From positions 18,488,436-18,552,435 of the forward strand of contig CM068828.1 of assembly GCA_028554795.2 (NCBI GenBank): DNA of 64,000 bases, read 5' to 3'. The notes beneath the pieces are model-generated. The model saw only the letters and a program-made list of their open reading frames with translations, made no database searches and had not been told where the DNA came from. The position numbers and the translations under genes were made by a program. This document shows, piece by piece, positions 1 through 11,992 of the stretch (position 1 is its first letter; every line of letters starts with the position of its first letter). This DNA is from Sinohyriopsis cumingii. Its lineage: Eukaryota > Mollusca > Bivalvia > Unionida > Unionidae.

Positions 1-636
1 CTCTGTGCTTGCCTGCACATGAACTGACTCAGCTTCACATTCAGTGCTTTCATACGTACGAATATAGGCGATTATTATTAAAATAATCACGTTCGTAAAT
101 GAATCAGTCTCCCATAGGAATAATCGGGTTGGCTTATAAAACTCGCATTTTTGGCCATTTATTTCGCACAAACATATAATTTAATTACGTGCCAACTCAG
201 CTACAAAGTGTCTAACCTGCAGAAAAGTACATTCTATTTAATTACATGACATTAAGTGTTAAAGGTCAAACGTACTAAAACATTTAATATAGAAACAATT
301 CTATCACGCAGAACGGATATTAGGAAAGAATACAATTTTCATGTTCACATATCTCTATAGCCGAATATTTCTGCCGAAATAGAGGACAGCTTACTAGCAA
401 GACTTCTCAGCATTGTGACCATATAAAGAGAATTTGGACTACACATTCTTAGCTTGTGGTCATGTCCATGACCAGAGATCAAGAGGTAAAACTACTCCTG
501 TCAGCTATGTACACTGCAATGAAGTCCACTTATATCTTAATTCATATATAATGCATAGCTAGTTTCCTACACACGATTCAATGGCATAAGCAAGCTCAAG
601 TAAAACTATCTGAAGTATATACCGACTTCAGGGTTA

Positions 637-911
637 CACATGGTATGGGGGACCCGAGTGGCGGAGTGGTCTAAAGCGCTCTCCGTTACGGATTACTGCC
701 ATCTCACCTCTGTCTGCGTGAGTTCGAATCTAGGATTCGGCCACTGTGGGCATGTGAGAAAGCTTGCCAGTAGCTTCTCGTGGGTCGGTGGTTCTTCCCG
801 GGGTTTTCCCGGGTTCTTCCTCCACCATTAATACTGGCCGCCATGCATAGCCTATTGTGCGCTGAAAAATGGCGTTAAACCCCACAACAACAACAACAAG
901 CACATGGTATG
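637..911 (+). mobile_element. tRNA-derived SINE (MetaSINE/RUDI-like) with 11-bp target duplication
   Basis: The body (648-900) begins with a tRNA-like head. A box A motif TGGCGGAGTGG lies at 659-669 and a box B motif GTTCGAATC at about 722-730. It is followed by a GC-rich block around 780-830 (TGGGTCGGTGGTTCTTCCC, then CTTCCTCCACCATTAA) that resembles the central Meta-domain shared by many mollusc and other animal SINEs. It ends in GGCGTTAAACCCC and a short (ACA)n tail. The 11-bp direct repeat CACATGGTATG flanks it exactly, at 637-647 and 901-911. The perfect duplication suggests a fairly recent insertion. The family name is from memory and not checked. Confidence 0.85.
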
Positions 912-1526
912 TATGGAAAACTTGTAGGTTTTACTTTGAAGCTTTATAAAATTTAGAAATGGAAGAGTTGCTTTACAGTATTGTATGAATTATGTCTAGA
1001 ACGGAAATGCACTGAATTGTGCAGCCACTTGATCTCTATTATATATTTATTATGTATTCATTCTTTTCTCCGTTAACTTTACATTGTCAGAATCGTTCAG
1101 TATTTTACGATATTGCACACCTTCATATTTCATTCACGTCCATAAAGGAACTACTTTCTATTGTAAACAAACAATGGACGCAGACGCCAGCACTTTTGAT
1201 TTGTAAACAAATCATGTACACTCGCGTAGTAGTCGTTTTACGATGTGGTTGTTTAAATTTGTTTCTGAATGAATTAAAGCAACTTTTTCTTGGACAGCCA
1301 CATACCAATTGCTTTGGCACATTCCGCTTTAATTTTTTGATACAATGTTTCGGATTTAGGCTAGCTATACAACAGACGCAAGAATGGGTCCTTACAAATA
1401 ACATGCAAGTGTCAAAACATAAACTGTCTTCTTTTGCCGGTGATAAGAATGGCAAAAATACACTTACAGTTTTACATCCTGAATTTCCTCAAAATGTGCG
1501 TTCATATTTTACCATACAATTGCAAT

Positions 1527-1536
<10 letters not shown>

Positions 1537-1583
<47 letters not shown>
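1537..1583. repeat. (TA)n microsatellite
   Basis: An uninterrupted run of alternating T and A, about 23 units. Confidence 0.95.
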
Positions 1584-1590
<7 letters not shown>

Positions 1591-2222
1591 CATCGTAATT
1601 TTAGGACTTTTAGGATCTTAGAGTCTCGGATTAAAAGCTAAACTCATTATCTGGAAAGTTGACATTTTCAACGTACAATTTTCACTGGGAACCTAACACA
1701 GCAAATTATTGTACAGTTTCTTTCAAATGTTCAAGCCAGACAAATTGTTGAAATCAAACAAAAACTGGTGTGCTGGATTGCTTGAATGATAACTAGGCTT
1801 CGTAGATCTTGTGAACCTACTGAAAGCATCTTGTTGTCTTATTTAAATATTAAACTAAGTTTGATTTTCTTTTCTGTTATACCTTACTCAGGGATGCCAG
1901 TCACTCCTGTTACTATTGATACAGTTCCAACAACAATTCCGAATGAAGTACCTATATTTTAGTCTATAATAGTTGCCGCAGTCGTGATTCTCACTACACA
2001 TAGACCAACAGTGAATTCTGAGGCGATCCCGCAAATAGGATCCGCAATGGACACACATGCCTTTTGTATTTAACGATAAGCGCCTTTCTCTTGACGACTT
2101 CATATAGAAATTGTTGTTCTGCTCAAATTATTTTTTCACGTCACGTCGGTCGGTCATAATTCTTCCATTAATAATGTGATCGCGTGATATAATTGATCGA
2201 CAGGCACACGAAAATCAGGCGC

Positions 2223-2223
<1 letters not shown>

Positions 2224-2265
<42 letters not shown>
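2224..2265. repeat. (CA)n microsatellite
   Basis: An uninterrupted run of about 20 CA units. Confidence 0.95.
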
Positions 2266-2267
<2 letters not shown>

Positions 2268-5229
2268 CTAAGCAATTGCTCTTTTTACACTGGTAAAACT
2301 GTCGTATAATTATATGAGGAATATTTAAAGCTGTTGCGATTGTACGTTATGTGGGTCTAGCACCATGTTCGTATAAAACAAACCTATTACACTACTGAAT
2401 AATGTCTGTGTAACAAGATAACCGGGTTGGATTTCGGATTTATAACAGAACACTTTTGATGGTGATACAAATACAATGTTTAATGACGAATGACTTGAAT
2501 GAGAATAGAATTATGATTAATACGTGCATGTATAAGATCCAAATATTGGACAAATTATCATAATCTGCACGAACCTAATAGTGCAACAAAATGAAGGATA
2601 CATATAAATGACCTTACACAGTAAAAGGACAAAGGTGAATGATTCACAGCACTTTCACAGGACGAAAAGAATGATGTGTTTTACTCAGATAGTAAAAATG
2701 AATTCACTCAAATAGTGACAAATGAGGTATTTTCTTAAATAGTAAAATGATGAAAACAAAGGGACATATATCATACGAAATATCTTTACAATCCCAAAAA
2801 CACTGGGTATTTACAAACCCCAAAATTAGCTCACGGCTAAAAGATTACATGTATGGAGTTACACACTCCGTGACCAGCTCACTTGGCTACCAGTCACAAT
2901 GGTCAGTCAAGCAGTCAGTATTCCTGATAGTCACCGACCACCATTCAATTCCTTGGTCAATTAAGCAATAAGCGCCCACCAGTCGGTCAGTAATGCCCGT
3001 TTACCTGCTACACGACCAGCAATACTGTTCACTCAGCTCTAGGGCTGCTATGGTTTAGCTTTACATCTGCTATGGTCAACGTCTTTGTTAGCTCTACAGC
3101 TGGTACCACGTCGACTCCGATCAGCTCTACAGCTGCGACTCCGATCAGCTGAACATACACTTAAAACCGTGTAATATGCGTGACACGGGCAGATACGAAA
3201 AAACCTAATAAGGTTATATACGGTAAGCTATACAGATTACATTATCGGCACAATAATTACAAAACAGTAAAGAGGTTCAGAAGTGAACCTACCCGTGTCT
3301 GATAAGAATTATACAGTACAAAACGTTTCTTGAAAATACAGCTTTATATTGCTAAACAAATCTCTTGCCAAGTCATAAACAAGAATAGAAAATATTTGCA
3401 TACATAGAAAATATGCAAAAATACACGTGGTAGTACAATAGTTATAACTTATACACAAGAAATTAATAAAGAACTCACATACCTCTACAGTTGAAGATGT
3501 GCAAGTCCATTAGTAGGTCGCTCACTGACAATGCGTTCCGTAATGTGAAGATTTAGTCTTACGACGAGCCATTTATACACAGACGATGCAGCCATACATC
3601 CTGTGTGCACTCGAAGGGATCGGTTTTTCCCAATGGAAGCCCTTCGCGCGTGCGAATAGGATAAACTGAACTCACTGTTTCGAAATATTGTACAATTTAC
3701 ATAAATCACCCTCGGGTATCGTCGTACACAAAAACGAATTCCGAGTACATGTATTTTATAAATAAAGGGATTTATACAATTCCGCGACAGTCTGAACCGA
3801 TCTTTCTTATCTTCGCACAAGAAGTGTCAAGCAGACAAGTGGATCCTAGTTGAATTACAATCGAGATGTTGCTCTTTTTATTTCAGTTAATGTTGGTTTA
3901 AAATATTTGTTGGGAAATGCAACCGGCTTTGGTTCTGCGGTGCTTTCCACTTCCTTGTAGTATAAACAATCCCTGAGGTTCTTTTTTATGCATGTTGGCG
4001 CAGTCAAAGATTGAGCGTATTCATGTGATAATGCAATGATTCTAAGCTGGCTTTGAGTTGGTCTTGGTACATCCGTGTGGTCCCAACAGTTGATTTATAT
4101 TTGTCCTATATAATTTTATTGTTAAGTGGCAGCATTTTCGTCATCCATTAGTTCTCGTTTCAGCTGATTTCGGTTTCTGTTTATAATAAGGTTTCAGCTC
4201 ATTTCTTGGCTAGACATTTTAACTTTCGATTTCGTATTTGTGCCAATGTAGGCTTTAATCAACGCAACCTACACGTGTCTCATTCCCAGTGAGGTCACGT
4301 CCTGGTTTTGACCGACAGCGCTGTTTCATCGTGGCAACTCCTGACGCTGAGAAATTAATACATATTCTGAGGCGTGTATATTTGCCATCTTCGAACTGTT
4401 GCTGTCAATATAAGTGGTGTAGTCCAAGATAATATGTCTCGAGAAAGTTTCAAATGAATTCTGGGTTGTATTTTCGTCACGGCTGAGATCTGTTTGAGCT
4501 GACCACGGCTCAAGGTCATCGTGCAGAATGAATTCGTAGATGCTCAGCCGGACCCTGCAAATGCTGTCAAACGTTCGTCTATGTCTACAAATGGCCACAT
4601 TGAAGGCATCCAAAGCTTACGTTTTGATAACTCAACGTTTCCTTCGGCGACACCTTCACCACGCCAAAATGCATCATGTGTAGTGGCGCTGCCAGGATCA
4701 AGTCTGACAGATATACCAGTGGTTACAGGTCCACGAAAGCAGCCTGTGTAAGTTGATGCTCGATATATGGCAGATTATCTGCATGTGCATTTGGTTACTT
4801 GTAGATGATCAGTGGATTTGCATAATGGTCGCTGTACCTGACGAGTCCAAAAATCGTTGTAACCTTATCCAAACAGGATTCGACTTCTGTTCCATCGATG
4901 AGATAAAGTGCGCTGTTAAACAACAGTATGATGAGTTGTTAACAAATTCAACTTTGTTGTCCTCCTTGGACTTACAAAAATACTTCACACGGAAGAAATT
5001 ATCACAATGTGTCCTGATCAAGAAATTCTACTGGTCTTTGCGCGTTATAATCGTACGCGTAGTTTTGGTACTCTTCAACGCTTCTATCTCGTAAAACAGG
5101 CATATACATGTCAAACGTGAGATTGGATACATCTTTGAATTGAGCCATCGATTAGACATTCATGGTTTAGTTTAATACCTTTTGCGAGACGACAGCAATT
5201 CGCCTCCCAATACTATATCTTCACACGAT

Positions 5230-5670
5230 GAATCAGCTTTATGTTGTTGAACGGCTTTATCGATAATTTTTCTGACGGGGCTGGCATTGCTCCTCATGAA
5301 CGTCGACGTAGATCCGTAATCAATTGAAACGCATGCAATCTCGTACTTTTTAACCGATCCGTAGTAACTTTTTTGATGGTATCAGCAACGTTGATTGCAA
5401 GTTGTTTAGCGATTGGTTCAGCGAATGAAGACAAGGCCACACGCTCTTTTGGTGCTTCTGTTTAGCAATCTCTAGAAAACGTCACCAAGGCCATTTCCTA
5501 AAAATGTCTTGTAAACGGGTTTCTCCCAGTCGAAACATGCACTGGTCGTCTAGGTCCACGGACGACGGTCGTTTTATTCGTTCAGGTTGATCTCTAATGT
5601 ACAATTCAATGTCCAGCGTGCGCCTGTCCTGATCCACATGGGTAAAACGTAGGTTTGACAACCTGGCATT
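5230..5670 (-). pseudogene. Degenerate Polinton-like minor-capsid fragment (tentative)
   Basis: Read on the - strand, this segment gives a frameshifted coding remnant. It has a glycine-rich start resembling G-x-GLG-x-F followed by LL, then, after a frame change, a helix-like stretch with AEP-x-AKQL and NVADTIKKVTT. As I remember them, minor-capsid proteins of Polinton/adintovirus-type elements in invertebrate genomes open with a similar glycine-rich N-terminus and a following NxADTI-type helix. The frame is broken by stops and shifts, so no product is possible. The match is by eye only. It would fit with the DNA polymerase relic of the same element type at 16.5-18.6 kb on the same strand. Confidence 0.35.
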
Positions 5671-5984
5671 GTTGTATGGAAGACATGCGGGATGGGTAGT
5701 AATCGATCTCAGATATCCGGGGTCTCAGCTTGAGCAAATCCATCCTCACCGGTTAGATTGATCTCTATCTTGGTTGTAATTCTGATAATGTCTGAAGCAA
5801 TATTTTAAATGGTACCGTCAGGTCATGTACGCATAATTCGTTTGCGCTCTGGATTATTATTAATATATTCAGGTCAACCAAGAATCGTTCTCAACTATGA
5901 CTACAATAACAACAGCGTATGTTGAGTATTCGATCGAGACGTTAGAACTTAGGGTAGGGTAATATACGTGTATGTTAATTATAT

Positions 5985-6180
5985 AATCAAGCTTGGTTAT
6001 CAAACTGCCCAACTCCAGAAACACTCGGACACGTGCTAAATACATGCCCATATCACGATTAAGAAAGGGCAGAACGACAAGCCAAACAGGAAAACATATG
6101 AAAACGAAGCATATACCCGGAGTTACTATATGCAAATTAATTACGATTCTAGGAAGGACATATAATAACATTCTGAAATA
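5985..6180 (+). pseudogene. Possible LINE C-terminal zinc-finger fragment
   Basis: Plus-strand codons near 6010-6055 read PETLGHVLNTCPYH. This is the type of HVLNxCP motif found after the reverse transcriptase in several non-LTR retrotransposons. Only this short segment is recognisable. It is on the opposite strand to the LINE that begins immediately to the right. Confidence 0.3.
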
Positions 6181-6189
6181 TTGATCTCA

Positions 6190-8330
6190 ACTTCTGTTAG
6201 GATAAATAGGGCCTGAATAAATCCTTCAGATACTCTGGTGCAGCTCAATGTAGACATTTATACACAGGAACTGCTTTGCGAAGATCTTCCCTTTCATATA
6301 TTGTGAAAAATTTTAGTTGTGTAAATGATGAATGATCAATAGCTGAATCTAAAATTATGCGTGCTGCCCGTTTCTGAAGTTTATAAAACCTGTCAATTTG
6401 AGATTTGGCAGTTTCCCCATACAGTGAATAATAATCCATTGTTTTAGGAATATATGAATTGTAGTACAGACTGCGAGTTTCTTGATTCTGCTTAGTAGGG
6501 CAATTTTGGATGACTATTTTAAAAAGCTTGTCAATATGGTCATCCCATTGTAAATTTTTATCTACAGATACACCTACAAGTTTTTAATGGTTGACATTTT
6601 CTAGCTGATGATTATTTATTGTAAGAGATAGTTCTGGGTTCCCTAACATGTTTAGCTTTTGTGATGTCCCAAAAATCAAACATCTTATTTTATATTCATT
6701 AATTACCATCCTATTTTGTTGTAACTAATTTTGAACTCTAATAAAGTGTGAGTCTTCTCTTTTTGTATATCTTCATTATTAGAACTAGATATATACAAGT
6801 TTGCATCATGTGCAAACAAATCTATATTTGTCGATTCATTATTTAATGGTAAATCATTAAGATAGGAAAGAGGTCCTAAAATTGAGCCTTGATGGACCCC
6901 TGAATGAATAGTGATAGTGTTTGAGCTAATATAATCAATAATTACTTGTTGAGGCTTTTGGTTTAGGTATGATCTAAACTAATTTAATGAAGGATTATTA
7001 AACCTGCAACAGTTCAACTTTTGCAGTAAAATTCAATTATCAACAAGAACTCAGGCTTTCTTGAAGTCAAGGAAAACAATTCGTCATACAACCATTATCC
7101 ATTTCTTGTAGCCAAAGATCTGTTAATTTGGTTAGTTCTGTTTGGTACGGCTGGTACTTTCTAAATCCTGATTGTGCTTTATGAAATAAAGAGTAAGTTT
7201 ACAAGAATGTATAGACCCGCATGGATATTTGCTTTTCCAAATAATTTTGATTATACAGGAAGAATGGATATTATTCTGTAAGTCCCTACGTCCTCCATTT
7301 CTGCATTCATAAATATAGGTGTGCCCTTTACACATTTCAAGATTTCTGGAATATTACCACTCATTATTCGTAAATTATGATATGCGTTAATGACTTTGAT
7401 ATTAATGGTGCAGCAAATGTACGAATTCGTGGACCAGTAGGATTTATTAATATTCACCTTAATTAGCATAATCAAAAACATTTGCTTCACTAACATTAGC
7501 TATTGAAAATTAATTATCATGAAGAATTTAAGTTCTTCTAAATGACAGAAGAACATCAAGTGTAATTGGGATGTTTCTAAATACAGTTACTAGAGAGGCT
7601 TCCGAAGAAATTATTGAACATTTCAAGAATATCTTGTACAGATGTTGTTATATTATTTTTTGTTTAAGTCTAGGGAGAAAACAACTGTTTTTGGGTGAAG
7701 TCAGCTAGTTTAGTTACTTCCACTATGTCTTAGTACTCTTACTATCATCAATAACCTGTTTGTAGTAGTCATATTTTGCTTTATCTCTCAGATGCTTAGC
7801 TTTATTCCTCCAACTTCTATAGCTTTTCATGTCGTGTTTTGTTGACATTATCTCTTAGGTGCCTAGCCTCACTGATCTCAGGTACAATCCACTTGGGTAT
7901 AATTTGGCGTTGATCTCTTTTTGTTTTAATTGGGACATGCTTGTTTAAGGCAGCATTTAATAGCTGAAACTATGTGCCGAAGGCAGTGTTGGCATCAGAT
8001 ATTTTGCAGACTGAGTGGTTGGGTTTCCATATTAAATCATTTAAGAACTTTTCCTCATCAAACTGCTTAAAGTCCCTTTCTCGAATTTCAGTGTGCTGAC
8101 CATCTTTAGATCATTTGGGAACACGTCTAGATATACAGACTGGATAGTGGTCACTCAATGCATATGCTAGCACATTAGTTTTACATATGTTGTCATGTTT
8201 TTTAGCATAAACATGATCAATGATAATTGCACTTTTGTCATTCAGGTGGGTTTACTGAACACGTAACACATCCGATTTTCTGGCTGATTCTGTTATTTAT
8301 TATTTAGCTTTTATTATTGTGTTTGTCGGC
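6190..8330 (-). mobile_element. Degenerate LINE ORF2 (endonuclease C-terminus and reverse transcriptase)
   Basis: On the - strand the order is endonuclease end, RT, thumb. SDHYPV, the hallmark near the end of the apurinic endonuclease domain, lies at about 8140-8160. RT motif B-like GVHQGSILGPL lies near 6870-6905. The RT catalytic box reads FAHDA near 6800-6815 instead of F/YADD, so the active site is lost. The C-terminal segment (6245-6439) contains FYKLQKRAARIILD, typical of the CR1/L2/Jockey group. Many stops and shifts interrupt the frame. The first half of the endonuclease is missing or unrecognisable. The clade is not resolved. Confidence 0.8.
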
Positions 8331-8469
8331 GCGTTCCATTGCCAGATAACTATCTCTTCCTGGGTTTCCATTTTGCTATTACCTTAAACTTTAATTGCGT
8401 ACAGGTATCCATTTTACTGCTTACGCTAAATGGGTGTAGTATTTTATTTTATTAAATATTTTGGTTATT

Positions 8470-10010
8470 ATTTTGATTCTGTAATTATCCCTATCAAATC
8501 TTAGTAATTGTTTGGAATACTTTTATGGGTCGTTGACTTGGCCTGTCTACAATTCAGCCACAACGTGACCATATATGTAATTATTAGGGCCCTGGGACAT
8601 TCTGGGCTGTTGGTTTATGGTTGTTGGTTTATGGTTGCCACTACTTTTTGTACACCACTGGTACGTGGGGCTGCAGAATTTCCTTTTGGGTTGATGCAAT
8701 TCACATTGATCGCACTAGAATAGATTTCTGCAGCTACAGGAGAAATGACTCATTTTTGAAGTGTCTGCAGAATCTAGGTTTGTGTTTGAAAGTATGTACT
8801 TGGTTGGGTTCAACCCTTTCTGCTACTTGGATGACTTGGCGTGTGTCGCCCTTCATAAATAGTACCACAGCGGTCCTATCTTTCCCATGTCCTGTCCTAT
8901 TATCCTTACATATTCAAGTATTTTGTTAATATCATTAGATAAATAAATCCTTGATTGTGCAGTCTGTGAGGATTTGTACTCTTGTGGGACTTGGTTTTGT
9001 TGTGTTTCTTTATCTTCATCTTTATTGGTCCCATTGACTCAATTTCCAAAATTTTGGCAATATGTCTCTATGTTTGTGCATTTGATAATTATGCGTCCGT
9101 TCCTGTTTTACTTAATAGAGAACTTTTCCTGGTGCGGTCTAATTAGTTCTCTTGCCACGCTCTTATATGTTAGATCGTTAACTAATGAGTCCACTCCTAC
9201 GACAAAAAGGGTCAAATGTATTGGGAGCATTGGGTATGGTTTGTCTTGTTGGGTGGAGTTGTTCCCCTTTTTGAAGGTCTCCTTTGTTTGGTTCAATTGG
9301 TTAGATTAGTCATTAGCATGTTTTGTAGGTATCTTTGTGACTTCTGTTGGCGAGTGTTGCCGGCTTGTTGTATCCTTGGTGAGGGATAATCCATGGAATT
9401 TTAATTTTCTTGTTTTTGGGGTCAATAGTGTTCCTGCTACTGTTATTTTTTGTGTGGTTATTTTGCGAGATATCCTTTGTGGTTGTGTGAGTGGAATTAG
9501 TATCATGGTCTTGTTCAGGTCGGTTGGTGTTTTGACTTATTTTGTCAGTGATAGCACATCAATTTCGGAGTTGTTTATCATTAACCAAAGTTTCGTCCGT
9601 TTGAAATCCTTGAATTGCATGTTTTGGTGGACTCGGTTAGAGTAAAAAAAAATTATTTGTGGCCGGGTTTTCCGTTTGCGTGCCCATGCCTGCCTTGCGT
9701 TTGTTCATTGCCAATAGGGATTCTGTTGATTCAAGTATGTTAGGTAAAATTGTTCATGTCAGTCACATTCGGAATAGAATTTTTATTTGGATTCCAGAAG
9801 TGGGTTCAGGGCATGTTTCGTTGCGGGGTTGGTGGTCCGCGTGGAGTGACTGCTTCAGAGTCAAATATTCTGAGTTCATCCGAATTTTTGATCCAAATGA
9901 AGTTCGTTTGGTGGTAACTGGTGTAGCTGCTAGGTGCCTTGATGTTAGCCTTGTTAGTGTCCATTTGATTAAGTTTCATAGTAGGAGTTATTAGTGGTTT
10001 GTTCAAACTA
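8470..10010 (-). mobile_element. Probable LINE ORF1 (gag-like) relic
   Basis: The - strand here is A/C-rich and has long broken frames (9806-10006, 9306-9506, 9108-9296) rich in K, N, T and P. Near 8640-8705 it reads CDQCELHQPKRKFC and then QWCTKSSGNH, which look like decayed CCHC zinc knuckles of a LINE ORF1 protein. It lies directly upstream, in - strand sense, of the ORF2 relic at 6190-8330 and may belong to the same insertion. The long + strand frames over the same bases are most likely shadows. No reading frame is intact. Confidence 0.4.
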
Positions 10011-10540
10011 TCTGTTAGAGATACTTAATTGTTGTTTTACTTTGCATGTAGTTGTATTGTTATGCCAGCTAGTTCTAAATACCTAACATGAGATGCAAGT
10101 CCAACGTAGGTTTGATTGAAGGTGAGGGTAGGATAACCGGATATAAATAAATATATTTGTGTTGATACCTGTTTTCACTTAAAATATCTTATGCAATTTG
10201 TAACTTTGTATTTTTCTTACTATGATCTTAATCTGTTTTGTTTGCTGTTTGTGTATTTTTCACTACATGTTTATGAGAATACAGTTGTACTATTACATTT
10301 TAGATACTTTGGAGGAAGTGCAGATAAAACTTAATTTGATTAAAACCAAATATAGAAATCACCGTAAATACCATACAATTATATTATCTTTAAACTTTAA
10401 CTTTGTTACTTTGTTTCCTTTGTTTTCCCATAAAAAGGTCCTCTCCGTTCGCCTCCAAAAAGAGAATGGGATGAAATATGGCGATGGCTAAACCATGCGT
10501 CCGTTCGTTCGTTTTGGATTATAGTCGTATATTGCCCTTT

Positions 10541-11442
10541 TGTTATATATACGTAATTTAATTATTTGTTTCTTAGTTTTAATTTTTTTAAAATTCCATT
10601 ACAAGCTATTATAAGGTAACTTTGTTTACTGGATTTGATATTGTCTAGAATAGAGTTCAGTTCTGACTGATTTCTTTTTTTGTGTGGACATAAACAACTT
10701 TATAGAGACATTGCATCTAATGCTAACCTAGTTCCTAACCTTGATTCAGAAACAGTGGCAGTTCTGGTAAACAAACTTTCTTTAATTTTTTAATTCTTTC
10801 CCAGGGTAAGAACCATTGATTTCAGTTAAGGCCATAGTGGGAGTACGTGATGTTAGGCATGTAAAAAGCTTCTATTTTGCTCTGGAAAGGTGACCATTGA
10901 CCCTTATACGGGAATCTGTTTTACATCTTAAATTAGTGTATAACTGTTTTCTGGATATAATTTGGACATTCGGGCTTTAAACCATTGACACTTAAAGGTG
11001 CTTTGTTGTGACCAGGTTGAGTTGAAATTTTATTTATCGAATACGAGTGATTCTTTTATCTGGAAATATATAAGTGCTCAGTCAGAATTCCTGGACAAAG
11101 ACATTAATTGAAATTTATTCGGAATTCAAAACTGGATTAATTTTTTTCTGTGATTCAACAAGGAACTGTTGACACAACATCACTTTGAAGGTTGCAACAG
11201 ACGTCATCACCTTCTATTTTGGTTTTCATCGTGACTAGAACTCGGATTCATTTAGAACTTTTTAATAATATGACTTCTATTTCTTAATTCTTGGATTAAT
11301 TTTGGATTTGATTCGTAAAACTTAAGTTCGTTTTCTCATTTTTACCTTGTTTCTCTAGGGGAATAAATTATTTGTTAAATTTTAAAAAGCTTTTGTCTCC
11401 ACCCTTTTCGGTTACGTTTTTTAAGACCCTAAACACATAACA
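10541..11442 (+). mobile_element. Solo LTR of the gypsy family (+ orientation)
   Basis: This 902-bp unit starts TGTTATATATACG and ends AAACACATAACA, so it has TGTTA/TAACA inverted ends. It aligns by eye over its length with the LTRs at 14722-15628, 40588-41464 and, reversed, 55526-56306. Shared words include GGGAATAAATTATTTGTT near the 3' end and CTGGAAATATATAA. Flanks are CCTTT before and CCTTA after, an imperfect 5-bp target duplication. No internal domain adjoins it. Confidence 0.8.
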
Positions 11443-11992
11443 CCTTAAGCATGCACGACTCGTAAGTTTGCACTCGTTTGCATCCTATTTAATTTGCTCG
11501 ATTATCCGTTATTCCATGCCACCCAAGCAAGCCACAGAAAGCTAGAGCGTCCGGAATGTCCGGAATGTCACTGACGGTCTGTCCGGAATGTCACGGACGG
11601 TCTTCTTCTGACCAAGGCTTTGACCTTGTACACAAGCAGCAACTTCAAGTCAGACAAGTTTGTTCCGAATCTATGTCCAGTCTCCTATTGTGTGCCGACC
11701 ACTCCCTAGCATAACACCAAATATATGTCACATCCGAGTCGAACAGAGATGTGAATTTTCCTACCTTCTTATAGTTACAGTTTTCCTTGTACTATAACTT
11801 TCCGAGAGGTTCGCCGAATTGTATTGGCTTGCAACAGGCGTTGACTTTTACGACCTTAATCCGGATGTTTCAGAACCGTGAGTTTGTAACAACACCGATC
11901 GATGCCTTTTCAGGGCCACCACACAGGTTGTATTCTAAAGAGGGCTTTCTTGGGTCCGAATGAAATCCCTATATGATAATTATTTTATGTTT
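11443..11992. other. Unassigned spacer with a short triplicated word
   Basis: No gene or domain is visible. Around 11548-11605 the word GTCCGGAATGTCA and its variants occur three times in close tandem with GACGGTCT. Confidence 0.4.

Larger units (their letters stand above)
912..4300. other. Non-coding stretch with two dinucleotide repeats
   Basis: I see no recognisable gene here. A 169-codon + strand frame at 1019-1528 and an overlapping - strand frame match no family I know and have no surrounding gene structure. A (TA)n run lies at 1537-1583 and a (CA)n run at 2224-2265. Around 2850-3160 there are short local duplications of CAGTC- and CAGCTC-containing words. Confidence 0.5.

Noticed and set aside
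648-731. Functional tRNA gene
   Set aside because: Box A and box B are present, but the anticodon and acceptor arms do not fold as a tRNA. The sequence continues into a SINE body bounded by a target duplication.
1019-1528. 169-codon + strand frame and 110-codon - strand frame
   Set aside because: No family pattern, no adjoining exons and low-complexity composition. Most likely chance frames or unrecognised repeat DNA.
8508-9994. Series of + strand frames of about 100 codons
   Set aside because: They lie opposite the A/C-rich ORF1 relic of a LINE and have no domain of their own.
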